DNA of 39,348 nucleotides from Pseudomonas sp. RIT623. Lineage in GTDB: Bacteria > Pseudomonadota > Gammaproteobacteria > Pseudomonadales > Pseudomonadaceae. The translations under genes and the position numbers were made by a program. Below are positions 31,991 through 38,321 of the stretch, piece after piece (within the stretch, counting starts at the first letter, position 1; each line of letters starts with the position of its first letter). The stretch is from contig NZ_SOZA01000045.1 of the NCBI RefSeq assembly GCF_004519305.1, forward strand, positions 1-39,348, written 5' to 3'. The notes beneath the pieces were generated by a model that worked only from the letters and a program-made list of their open reading frames with translations, made no database searches and was not told the origin of the DNA.

Positions 31991-32680
31991 TCAGCCGAGG
32001 TGGTTCTGGTCGACCAGGATCGCTTCGTCCAGGGCCTCCAGCAGGCTCTTGCGCACTTTCAGCTTGGTGTTCTTGTGCGCCAGCATGTTCAGCTTCTTCA
32101 GTTCGCGGGCGGCGGCCAGGGCCACTTCCTGCAACTGCTCGGCCGGCACCACCTTGTCGAGGAAGCCGGCTTCGCGGGCGCCTTGCGGGTCGAAGATCTC
32201 GGCATTGTTGACCGAGCGCTGGAAGGCGGCACGGCCCAGGCGATCACGGGCCAGTTCGATGCCGGCGTGATGCATGGTCATGCCGATCTGCACTTCGTTC
32301 AGGCAGATCTTGTACGGGCCTTCGACACCGATGCGGTAGTCGGCCGACAGCAGCAGGAAGGCACCCTTGGCCACGGCGTTGCCGGGGCAGGCGACGATCA
32401 CCGGGAACGGGTGCGACAGCAGGCGACGGGCCAGGGTGGAGCCAGCGGTGACCAGGCCGACGGCCTCCTTGGGCCCGGCGGTCATCACCTTGAGGTCGTA
32501 ACCGCCGGAGAGGATGCCTGGCTGGCCAGTGATGATCACCACCGCGCGTTCTTCCACCGCGCGGTCCAGTGCGGCATTGAAGGCTGTGATCACGTCCGGC
32601 GAGATGGCGTTGACCTTGCCGTTGTTCAGGGTCAGGGTGGCGATGCCGTCTTCGGCATGGTAGGTAAGCAGCTCGCTCAT
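31991..32680 (-). CDS. crotonase / enoyl-CoA hydratase family protein
   Basis: A 229-residue protein, shorter than the 260 residues usual for enoyl-CoA hydratases. Crotonase fold features are present: LTLNNGKVNAISPDVITAFN at the N-terminus, the oxyanion-hole segment SGGYDLK, and a second one around ACPGNAVAKGAF. The usual catalytic Glu of GGGxE is not obvious (AKGAFLLL), although NEVQIGM keeps the other acidic position, so hydratase activity is uncertain. AGGAC precedes ATG 32680. It is probably an acyl-CoA isomerase or hydratase of unknown substrate. Confidence 0.85.
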   Translation of the reverse strand: MSELLTYHAEDGIATLTLNNGKVNAISPDVITAFNAALDRAVEERAVVIITGQPGILSGGYDLKVMTAGPKEAVGLVTAGSTLARRLLSHPFPVIVACPGNAVAKGAFLLLSADYRIGVEGPYKICLNEVQIGMTMHHAGIELARDRLGRAAFQRSVNNAEIFDPQGAREAGFLDKVVPAEQLQEVALAAARELKKLNMLAHKNTKLKVRKSLLEALDEAILVDQNHLG

Positions 32681-32903
32681 GGCGGAGTCCTTTGGATGGC
32701 GTGGCGACGACGTTACCCAGCCCGGGAGGCGAGGTAAAGCGTCAAGACTGACTGGCCGGTCAGTGTCCGGGCGCCATGCCTAGCGCTAGCGGGGCAGGGG
32801 CCAGGGCATGGGGAAAAGCGCTGGGCACAATGGCAGCATTGCCTTGATTGCCAGGGGTTTTCCATCGATTGGCTTAAGCACATGAAAATTCTGAAAAAAA
32901 TGC

Positions 32904-32932
32904 TTGCCAAAGAAAAGCTCTTCTACTAAATT
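32904..32932 (+). promoter_or_regulatory. tRNA-Ser promoter
   Basis: TTGCCA at 32904-32909, a 17-bp spacer, TAAATT at 32927-32932, and a GC-rich GCGCGCC discriminator right after. This is the layout of a strong stable-RNA promoter subject to growth-rate control. It lies about 35 bp before the tRNA. Confidence 0.6.
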
Positions 32933-32970
32933 AGCGCGCCTCGACAGGCTGAACAGCTTGAAGAGAAAAC

Positions 32971-33060
32971 GGTGAAGTGTCCGAGTGGTCGAAGGAGCAC
33001 GCCTGGAAAGTGTGTATACGAGAAATCGTATCAAGGGTTCAAATCCCTTCTTCACCGCCA
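32971..33060 (+). tRNA. tRNA-Ser (anticodon GGA)
   Basis: The acceptor stem GGTGAAG pairs with CTTCACC, followed by discriminator G and encoded CCA. The anticodon stem CACGC/GTGTG encloses loop CTGGAAA, so the anticodon is GGA (33005-33007). A long variable arm (TATACGAGAAATCGTA) is typical of tRNA-Ser, and the T arm reads AAGGGTTCAAATCCCTT. It reads UCC and UCU codons. Confidence 0.98.
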
Positions 33061-33072
33061 CATTCTACGAGA

Positions 33073-33105
33073 AGCCCCCGAATCGAAAGGTTCGGGGGCT
33101 TTTTG
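33073..33105 (+). terminator. rho-independent terminator of tRNA-Ser
   Basis: AGCCCCCGAA, loop TCGAAAGG, TTCGGGGGCT, then TTTTT; 12 bp after the tRNA. Confidence 0.96.
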
Positions 33106-33133
33106 TTTTCCGTCTTGAGGCGCGCCTCGCCCT

Positions 33134-33220
33134 TGTAGGAGCCGGCCTTGCCGGCGAACACCGGCGTGGCCGGTGCCCAACTGCGCATCGCCTGGTTCGC
33201 CAGCAAGGCTGGCTCCTACA
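33134..33220. repeat. inverted REP pair (class B)
   Basis: TGTAGGAGCCGGCCTTGCCG faces AAGGCTGGCTCCTACA, with an internal ACCGGCGTGGCCGGT hairpin. It separates the tRNA-Ser terminator from the end of the TonB receptor gene. Confidence 0.9.
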
Positions 33221-33233
33221 GGAGCAAGCGTCC

Positions 33234-35366
33234 TTAGAAGTTGACCGAGGCCGACAGCCTGGCTGTGCGCGGGGCGCCCTGGAACAGGTAGTTGTCGCCC
33301 AGGTAGTCGCCCACGTCGCGCCAGTAGCGCTTGTCGAAGACGTTGTCCACGGTCAGGCGCAGCACGGTGTCGTAGCCGCCGATGTTCGTGCGGTAGCGGC
33401 TGCCGATGTCGAATACGGTGTAGCCGCCGACTTCGACATTGCCTGCTGAGCTTGCGTACTTGCTGGCGCTGTAGCGTGCACCGCCGAGCAGTGCCAGGCC
33501 CGGCACGGGCAGGGCGTAGTCGGCCTGCAGCGCGGCGCGCAGGCGCGGCACGTTGATTGCCTGGTGGCCTTCGTAGGCGGCGGTGTCGCTGTTCTGCACC
33601 CGGGCACGGATCACTGCGGCGCTGGCCTGGATCTGCAGGTTGGAGGTCACCCAGCCGCTTGCCCCGAGTTCCAGGCCGGTGTTCTTCTGCTGGCCCGACT
33701 GTACGTAGGTCGGCGCCGGGGTTCCGTCGGGGCGGGCGTACTGGTACGCCTGGCGGATCTGGAACAAGGCCGCGCTGAAACTCATGCCCTGCCAGTCACG
33801 CTTGATGCCGACTTCGAGCTGGCGCGACAGGGTCGGGGCGAGGATTTCGAACGCGTTGCTGGCATACCAGGGGGCGGTGCCGCCCGAGGACAAGCCTTTC
33901 GCATAGCTGGCGTACAAGGTGGTGTCTGGCTGCGGCTTGTAGATCAAAGCTGCGTTGGGTAGCAGTTGGTACTGTCGGGTGTGGCGCCCGGCGACGCCAT
34001 TCTGGTCCCAGGTCTTTTCATCCAGGCGCACTTCCCGGGCGCCGATCACGGTCTGCCAATTGTCATTGAAGGTGATACGGTCGCTGAAGACCAGGCCGTA
34101 CTGGCGGCTGTCCAGGCGGCGCTCACTGCTGCCAATGGGCTTCTCCGACGGCTCCACGGCTGGCGCACCGGTATGGATGTTGCCTGTGCCTCGCCACTCG
34201 TTGTAGCCCGGTCGCTGGTCGAGCGTGCGGCGTTGCGCACTGGTGCCGACGGTCAGCTCATGGCTCACGCCCAAGGCATCGAAGCGCCCGTCGATCATGG
34301 CCTGGGCTTCGTCGATGCGGCGGGTATCGTCAGGGCTGCGGAAATCGTAGATGTCGTAATCGCCATTGCTGCCGAAGTAGGCCCCTTCGCTCGAACCCCA
34401 GGCGAAAGCGCTGTAGTCATCGATCACCACCTTGCTGCGCGAGGCGCTCAAGGTACCGTTCCAGTTGTCGTTGAACTGGTACTTGAAACGCCCGCCCAGG
34501 GTCAGGGAGTCGTTCTGCACGGGTTTGGCCCAGGACTGCCAGGCCAGGTGATCCTTGGGGTCGACGCCATGGGGTAGCTGGTTGCCGCCAAGCAGTTGAT
34601 AGCCGGGCACCGAATACTGCTCGCGATGCTGGTACTCGGCATCCAGCTCCAGGACGGCATTTGGGTTGATCTGCCAGTCGAGCGCCACGGAGGCAAAGTC
34701 GCGCTTGCCGTCGGCATGATCGACATAGGAGCGAATGTCCTCGTGGGCCAGGTTTACCCGCAGTCCCAGCTGGCGCTCGGCACCGAACCAGCCACCCAGG
34801 TCGGTGGCCAGGTAGCGCTCGCCCTGTTCGTTGCTCGACACGCTTATGCTGCGCACATCCTCAGGGCGCTTGGTCACGTAGTTGACCAACCCGCCAGGCT
34901 CCGACACGCCGCTTTGCAGCCCGGACAAGCCCTTGAGCAGTTCCACCTGCTGCTTGTTCTCCAGCGCCACGTTCTGCTCACCAGCGATGGTCTGGCCGTT
35001 GATCCGGTAGCTGCTGGCGGCGTTGAGCTCGAAGCCGCGCACGTTGAAGTTCTCGTAGTAGCCGACTGGCGCATAGCTTTCGCCCACCGAGGCATCGCTC
35101 TGCAGCACCTCGCTGAGCTTGCGCACCTGGCGGTCGTCTAGCAGTTGGCGGCTGAACACGCTGACCGCGGCCGGGGTGTCGAGCAGCGGCGCCGTGCGCA
35201 GGCCGCCGACCTGGGCCTCGCGTGCCTGGTAGCCGCTGTTGTCCTGCACATCGGAGATGCGCACCGGGGCCAGCGTCACGCTGTCGGCGGCCAGGCCCTG
35301 GCCACTGTGCAGGGCAAGGCCCAGGCCGAGCAGGCCAAGGGGCAGGCGAGGGCGAAGCGGGGTCAT
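33234..35366 (-). CDS. TonB-dependent siderophore receptor
   Basis: A 710-residue outer-membrane receptor with a signal peptide (about 1-24, GLLGLGLALHSGQGLAA), a plug domain (VSVFSRQLLDDRQVRKLSEV, VRGFELNAAS, GEPGGLVNYVTKRP-like EPGG segment) and a 22-strand barrel ending in aromatic F (RLSASVNF). This is the FhuA/FpvA-like siderophore subfamily; there is no N-terminal signalling domain, so no sigma/anti-sigma pair is expected, and none is nearby. AAGGAG eight bases before ATG 35366 sets the start. No Fur box was seen upstream. No siderophore synthesis genes are in the window, so it probably takes up a foreign siderophore. Confidence 0.92.
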   Translation of the reverse strand: MTPLRPRLPLGLLGLGLALHSGQGLAADSVTLAPVRISDVQDNSGYQAREAQVGGLRTAPLLDTPAAVSVFSRQLLDDRQVRKLSEVLQSDASVGESYAPVGYYENFNVRGFELNAASSYRINGQTIAGEQNVALENKQQVELLKGLSGLQSGVSEPGGLVNYVTKRPEDVRSISVSSNEQGERYLATDLGGWFGAERQLGLRVNLAHEDIRSYVDHADGKRDFASVALDWQINPNAVLELDAEYQHREQYSVPGYQLLGGNQLPHGVDPKDHLAWQSWAKPVQNDSLTLGGRFKYQFNDNWNGTLSASRSKVVIDDYSAFAWGSSEGAYFGSNGDYDIYDFRSPDDTRRIDEAQAMIDGRFDALGVSHELTVGTSAQRRTLDQRPGYNEWRGTGNIHTGAPAVEPSEKPIGSSERRLDSRQYGLVFSDRITFNDNWQTVIGAREVRLDEKTWDQNGVAGRHTRQYQLLPNAALIYKPQPDTTLYASYAKGLSSGGTAPWYASNAFEILAPTLSRQLEVGIKRDWQGMSFSAALFQIRQAYQYARPDGTPAPTYVQSGQQKNTGLELGASGWVTSNLQIQASAAVIRARVQNSDTAAYEGHQAINVPRLRAALQADYALPVPGLALLGGARYSASKYASSAGNVEVGGYTVFDIGSRYRTNIGGYDTVLRLTVDNVFDKRYWRDVGDYLGDNYLFQGAPRTARLSASVNF

Positions 35367-35569
35367 GCGGGGCTCCTTCAAAGGCGGACGCGCCGTTATC
35401 GGTCGGCAGCTGTCGGGCGGGCAAACGGGCGCCATGTTAGCAGGCCATCGGGCACTTTTTCAGGAGAAGACTGGGGCGTGGAAGCGGCGCAAGCAGGCTC
35501 CAGCGCTGCCGGAGCCGGCTTGCCGGTGAAAAGGCCAATACTGTGAAGACGAACGACTCGGGCCGCGCT

Positions 35570-35947
35570 TCAGGCCGCGACAGGGCGTTGGTGGCGGCGC
35601 CAGCTGTCGTCGATCTTCGACCAGGTCTTGCCGTCGGTAATGGCCAGCAGCTTGCGGCCATCCTTGAAAGTGGCGAGGAAGGTCACCTCGTCCTCCTTGC
35701 CGCCGAGCAGCAGGCCGGCGAGCAGGCCCACCGGCCCGGCCACCAGCGCGCCGGCCACCCCCCAGCCCAGGGCGCTGCCCAGGCTGCGGGTGGTTTCGAG
35801 GTTGGCCAGCTTCAGGTCCTGGATGCGCGTCAGCGAAATGCGCTCGCCGGGCGAGGGGCTGCGTGGGGTCTTGAGAGTGAGCGCTCCATTGCGATACTCG
35901 CCTTCACCTTGCAAGAAATCGCCGGATTGCACCGTGAGTCTTGTCAT
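35570..35947 (-). CDS. hypothetical protein with glycine-rich hydrophobic hairpin
   Basis: A 125-residue protein. A beta-rich start (LTVQSGDFLQGEGEYRNGALTLKT) is followed by a glycine-rich hydrophobic stretch (LGWGVAGALVAGPVGLLAGL, about 58-77), then GGKEDEVTFLATFKDGRKLL and a basic tail. The Gly-rich hairpin resembles small proteins that insert into or span membranes. CAGGAC stands before ATG 35947. It lies upstream of the TonB receptor on the same strand with 203 bp between and is divergent from aprA. I do not recognise a named family with certainty. Confidence 0.7.
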   Translation of the reverse strand: MTRLTVQSGDFLQGEGEYRNGALTLKTPRSPSPGERISLTRIQDLKLANLETTRSLGSALGWGVAGALVAGPVGLLAGLLLGGKEDEVTFLATFKDGRKLLAITDGKTWSKIDDSWRRHQRPVAA

Positions 35948-36312
35948 TGTGTCGTCCTGTCAGGAAGGGGCTTTTGACCAACGCCTACTGAGCGCCTGGC
36001 ACGCTGGCAAGTCAACGGCCAGGCGACGGAGGGTCGTGTGACCCGTGGTCGCACGCGTCGGGCCAAAACGAAGGGGCGCGAATGAACACCAGGCGCAAGT
36101 CGCGTTTTCATAACTAAACTTCGATTGGTTATATAAATAAGTCAGGACCCATGACTGTAACTAATGCTTTCAGGTGTCGCGGCTGATCCATCGCAGATTG
36201 TGCAAATTAGTACGGCGCAGGTTAATTTTCGAAAACGAAAAAATGACGTCAAAAAAGGCTGGACATTAAGTTTCATTTTGTGTCAGTTTTTTTGCGCCTC
36301 ATAAGGGCGAGT

Positions 36313-36348
36313 GACAGGACGTTCTCGCGAGGTGCAAGAACGCCTGTC
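36313..36348 (+). promoter_or_regulatory. stem-loop in aprA leader
   Basis: GACAGG, bulged A, CGTTCT pair with AGAACG, CCTGTC over 12 bp around an 11-nt loop (CGCGAGGTGCA). It ends 41 bp before the aprA start codon, so it is probably in the 5' untranslated RNA. Confidence 0.7.
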
Positions 36349-36372
36349 TGACATCAATGGCTTTTTTGTTAA

Positions 36373-36382
36373 ACAAGGAAGT
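36373..36382 (+). promoter_or_regulatory. candidate RsmA/RsmE (CsrA) binding site on the aprA ribosome-binding site
   Basis: ACAAGGAAGT matches the Rsm consensus A/UCANGGANGU/A at every fixed position and contains the AAGGAA ribosome-binding site of aprA, eight bases before the start. GacS/GacA control of AprA is known in P. entomophila and other pseudomonads; binding here is inferred. Confidence 0.6.
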
Positions 36383-36389
36383 AACCTGC

Positions 36390-37847
36390 ATGTCGAAAGT
36401 CAAAGAAAACGCTATTGCATCGGCCGTCTCCGCAGTGCAACCGAAGGGGCCAAGTTCGTCCTTCGGCCTGATCGATAGCTTTGCCCACCAGTACGATCGC
36501 GGCGGCGCCAACATCAATGGCAAGAAGTCCTTCACGGCCGACCAGGCCGCCGATCACCTCCTGCGTGATGGCGCAGCCTGGAAAGACCTGAACAAGGACG
36601 GCACCATCAGCCTCAGCTACACCTTCCTGACCAAGGCGCCTGGCGACTTCACCGCGCGCAAGCTCGGTACTTTCAGCCAGTTCAGCGACCTGCAGAAAGA
36701 GCAGGCCAAGCTCGCCATGCAGTCCTGGTCGGACGTGGCCAAGGTCACCTTCACCGAGGCCGCCTCGGGTGGCGACGGTCACATGACCTTCGGCAACTTC
36801 AGCGCCAGCAATGGCGGCGCGGCGTTCGCCTACCTGCCGTTCGACGGCCCAGGTTCGCACAAGGGCGAGTCCTGGTACCTGATCAACAGCGGCTACCAGG
36901 TCAACATCACCCCGGGCACCGGCAACTACGGCCGCCAGACCCTGACCCACGAAATCGGCCACGTGCTCGGCCTGTCCCACCCCGGCGACTACAACGCCGG
37001 CCAGGGCAACCCGACCTACCGTGACGCCGACTACGCCCAGGACACTCGCGGCTACAGCGTGATGAGCTACTGGAGCGAAAGCAACAACGGCCAGAACTTC
37101 GTCAAGGGCGGCGGGCAGTACTACGCCTCGGCCCCGCTGATGGACGACATCCTGGCGATCCAGAAGCTCTACGGCGCCAACTACGCCACCCGTGCCAGCG
37201 ACACCACCTACGGCTTCAACTCCACCGCTGATCGCGACTTCTACTCGGCCACCTCGGCCTCGTCGAAGCTGGTGTTCTCGGTGTGGGACGGTGGCGGCAA
37301 CGACACCTTCGACTTCTCGGGCTTCACCCAGAACCAGAAGATCAACCTCAACGAAGCGTCGTTCTCCGACGTTGGCGGCATGGTTGGTAACGTGTCCATC
37401 GCCAAGGGCGTGACCATCGAGAACGCCATCGGCGGCTCGGGTAACGACCTGCTGATCGGCAACGCGCTGGCCAACGTGCTCAAGGGTGGTGCCGGCAACG
37501 ACATCATCTACGGCGGTGGCGGTGCTGACCAGCTGTGGGGCGGCACTGGCGCGGACACTTTCGTGTACGCGGCCATCAGCGACTCGACCAAGGCGGCGCC
37601 GGACCGGATCATGGACTTCACCTCGGGTGTGGACAAGATCGACCTGTCGGCCATCTCGGCCTTCGCCGTGAACAAACTGCCGCTGCAGTTCGTCAACGCC
37701 TTCACCGGCCATGCCGGCGAAGCGCTGCTGACCTACGACCAGGCCACCAACCTGGGCAGCCTGTCCATCGACTTCACCGGAAACGCCTCGGCCGATTTCC
37801 TGGTGACCACCGTTGGCCAGGCCGCTGTCACCGACATCGTGGTCTGA
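36390..37847 (+). CDS. aprA: alkaline zinc metalloprotease, serralysin family
   Basis: A 485-residue serralysin. There is no Sec signal; a short N-terminal propeptide is expected. The zinc site is HEIGHVLGLSH (H187, E188, H191, H197), and the Met-turn is SVMSYW (M225, Y227). The C-terminal beta-roll carries RTX nonapeptides (GGSGNDLLIG, GGAGNDIIYG, GGGGADQLWG, about 347-385) that bind calcium, and the C-terminal end (AVTDIVV) is the type I secretion signal region. The enzyme is secreted and degrades host proteins; in P. entomophila it helps survive insect antimicrobial peptides. ATG 36390 follows AAGGAA. aprI and aprD follow on the same strand. Confidence 0.97.
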   Translation: MSKVKENAIASAVSAVQPKGPSSSFGLIDSFAHQYDRGGANINGKKSFTADQAADHLLRDGAAWKDLNKDGTISLSYTFLTKAPGDFTARKLGTFSQFSDLQKEQAKLAMQSWSDVAKVTFTEAASGGDGHMTFGNFSASNGGAAFAYLPFDGPGSHKGESWYLINSGYQVNITPGTGNYGRQTLTHEIGHVLGLSHPGDYNAGQGNPTYRDADYAQDTRGYSVMSYWSESNNGQNFVKGGGQYYASAPLMDDILAIQKLYGANYATRASDTTYGFNSTADRDFYSATSASSKLVFSVWDGGGNDTFDFSGFTQNQKINLNEASFSDVGGMVGNVSIAKGVTIENAIGGSGNDLLIGNALANVLKGGAGNDIIYGGGGADQLWGGTGADTFVYAAISDSTKAAPDRIMDFTSGVDKIDLSAISAFAVNKLPLQFVNAFTGHAGEALLTYDQATNLGSLSIDFTGNASADFLVTTVGQAAVTDIVV

Positions 37848-37856
37848 TGTAACAGG

Positions 37857-37882
37857 GGGCGGCGCTTGCGCGTCGCCCTTTT
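37857..37882 (+). terminator. terminator-like hairpin between aprA and aprI
   Basis: GGGCGGCGC, loop TTGC, GCGTCGCCC (one G-U pair), then TTTT. It lies 10 bp after the aprA stop and 18 bp before aprI, so it probably attenuates readthrough, giving much more protease than inhibitor and exporter mRNA. Confidence 0.8.
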
Positions 37883-37899
37883 GTCGGCGAGGCAGACGA

Positions 37900-38277
37900 A
37901 TGAAAGCAACCTTGCAAACGATCGCGCTGGCCGCGATTACCCTGATGTCGATGACCGAGGTAGGTATGGCGAGCAGCCTGTTACTCCCCAACGCCGCGCA
38001 AATGGCCGGTGATTGGACGCTTCAACCCGAAGAGCAGGGGGGGCAATCCTGCAACCTGCGCCTGGGCGCCACGGAAGGCGAAATCGAAGGCGACTTGGAT
38101 TGCGCCAGGGACTTGCTGGGCCTGCGCCCCGGCAGCTGGCTGGTGACGCCCGACACACTGGCCCTGGTGGGGGGCGATGGCAGCAGCGTGGTGCACTTCA
38201 ACCGCGAGGGTGCCAAGCGTTACGCCTGGACCCGGCCGGATGGTACCCAACTGGTGCTCAAGCACCTGGACAAATAA
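37900..38277 (+). CDS. aprI: periplasmic serralysin inhibitor
   Basis: A 125-residue protein of the AprI/Inh family. A signal peptide (about 1-25) is followed by a small beta-barrel with one disulfide (C51 and C68, in SCNLRL and DLDCARD). The mature N-terminus beginning around SLLLPNAAQMAGDW fits the segment that plugs the active-site cleft of AprA. It protects the periplasm from protease that strays there. GAGG seven bases before ATG 37900 sets the start. It lies between aprA and aprD, the standard order. Confidence 0.92.
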   Translation: MKATLQTIALAAITLMSMTEVGMASSLLLPNAAQMAGDWTLQPEEQGGQSCNLRLGATEGEIEGDLDCARDLLGLRPGSWLVTPDTLALVGGDGSSVVHFNREGAKRYAWTRPDGTQLVLKHLDK

Positions 38278-38282
38278 CCCCG

Positions 38283-38306
38283 GCCTGAAACTTCAAAGTT
38301 TCAGGC
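38283..38306. repeat. perfect 11-bp inverted repeat between aprI and aprD
   Basis: GCCTGAAACTT, 2-nt centre, AAGTTTCAGGC, starting 5 bp after the aprI stop codon and ending 16 bp before aprD. No T tract follows, so it may be an RNA-stabilising hairpin or an operator-like site rather than a terminator. Confidence 0.8.
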
Positions 38307-38321
38307 AAGCAAGGGCGAAAC

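Larger units (their letters stand above)
35948..36389. promoter_or_regulatory. 442-bp AT-rich control region upstream of aprA
   Basis: This is the most AT-rich stretch near the apr locus. It holds TATATAAATAA at about 36130-36140, a TTTTCGAAAA palindrome at about 36227-36236, the perfect palindrome TGACGTCA (36244-36251) between A runs, and a stem-loop at 36313-36348. I could not assign a confident -35/-10 pair. No gene was found. Confidence 0.6.

Noticed and set aside
33061..35569. Duplicated tRNA 3' end (att site) next to the tRNA-Ser
   Set aside because: I looked for the CCCTTCTTCACCGCCA end downstream and found no second copy in the window.
35367..35569. Fur box upstream of the TonB receptor
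   Set aside because: No stretch resembles GATAATGATAATCATTATC by eye; a scored scan was not possible.
36369..37991. 540-codon open frame on the minus strand
   Set aside because: Antisense of aprA; Val/Gly/Ala/Asp-rich shadow of the serralysin.
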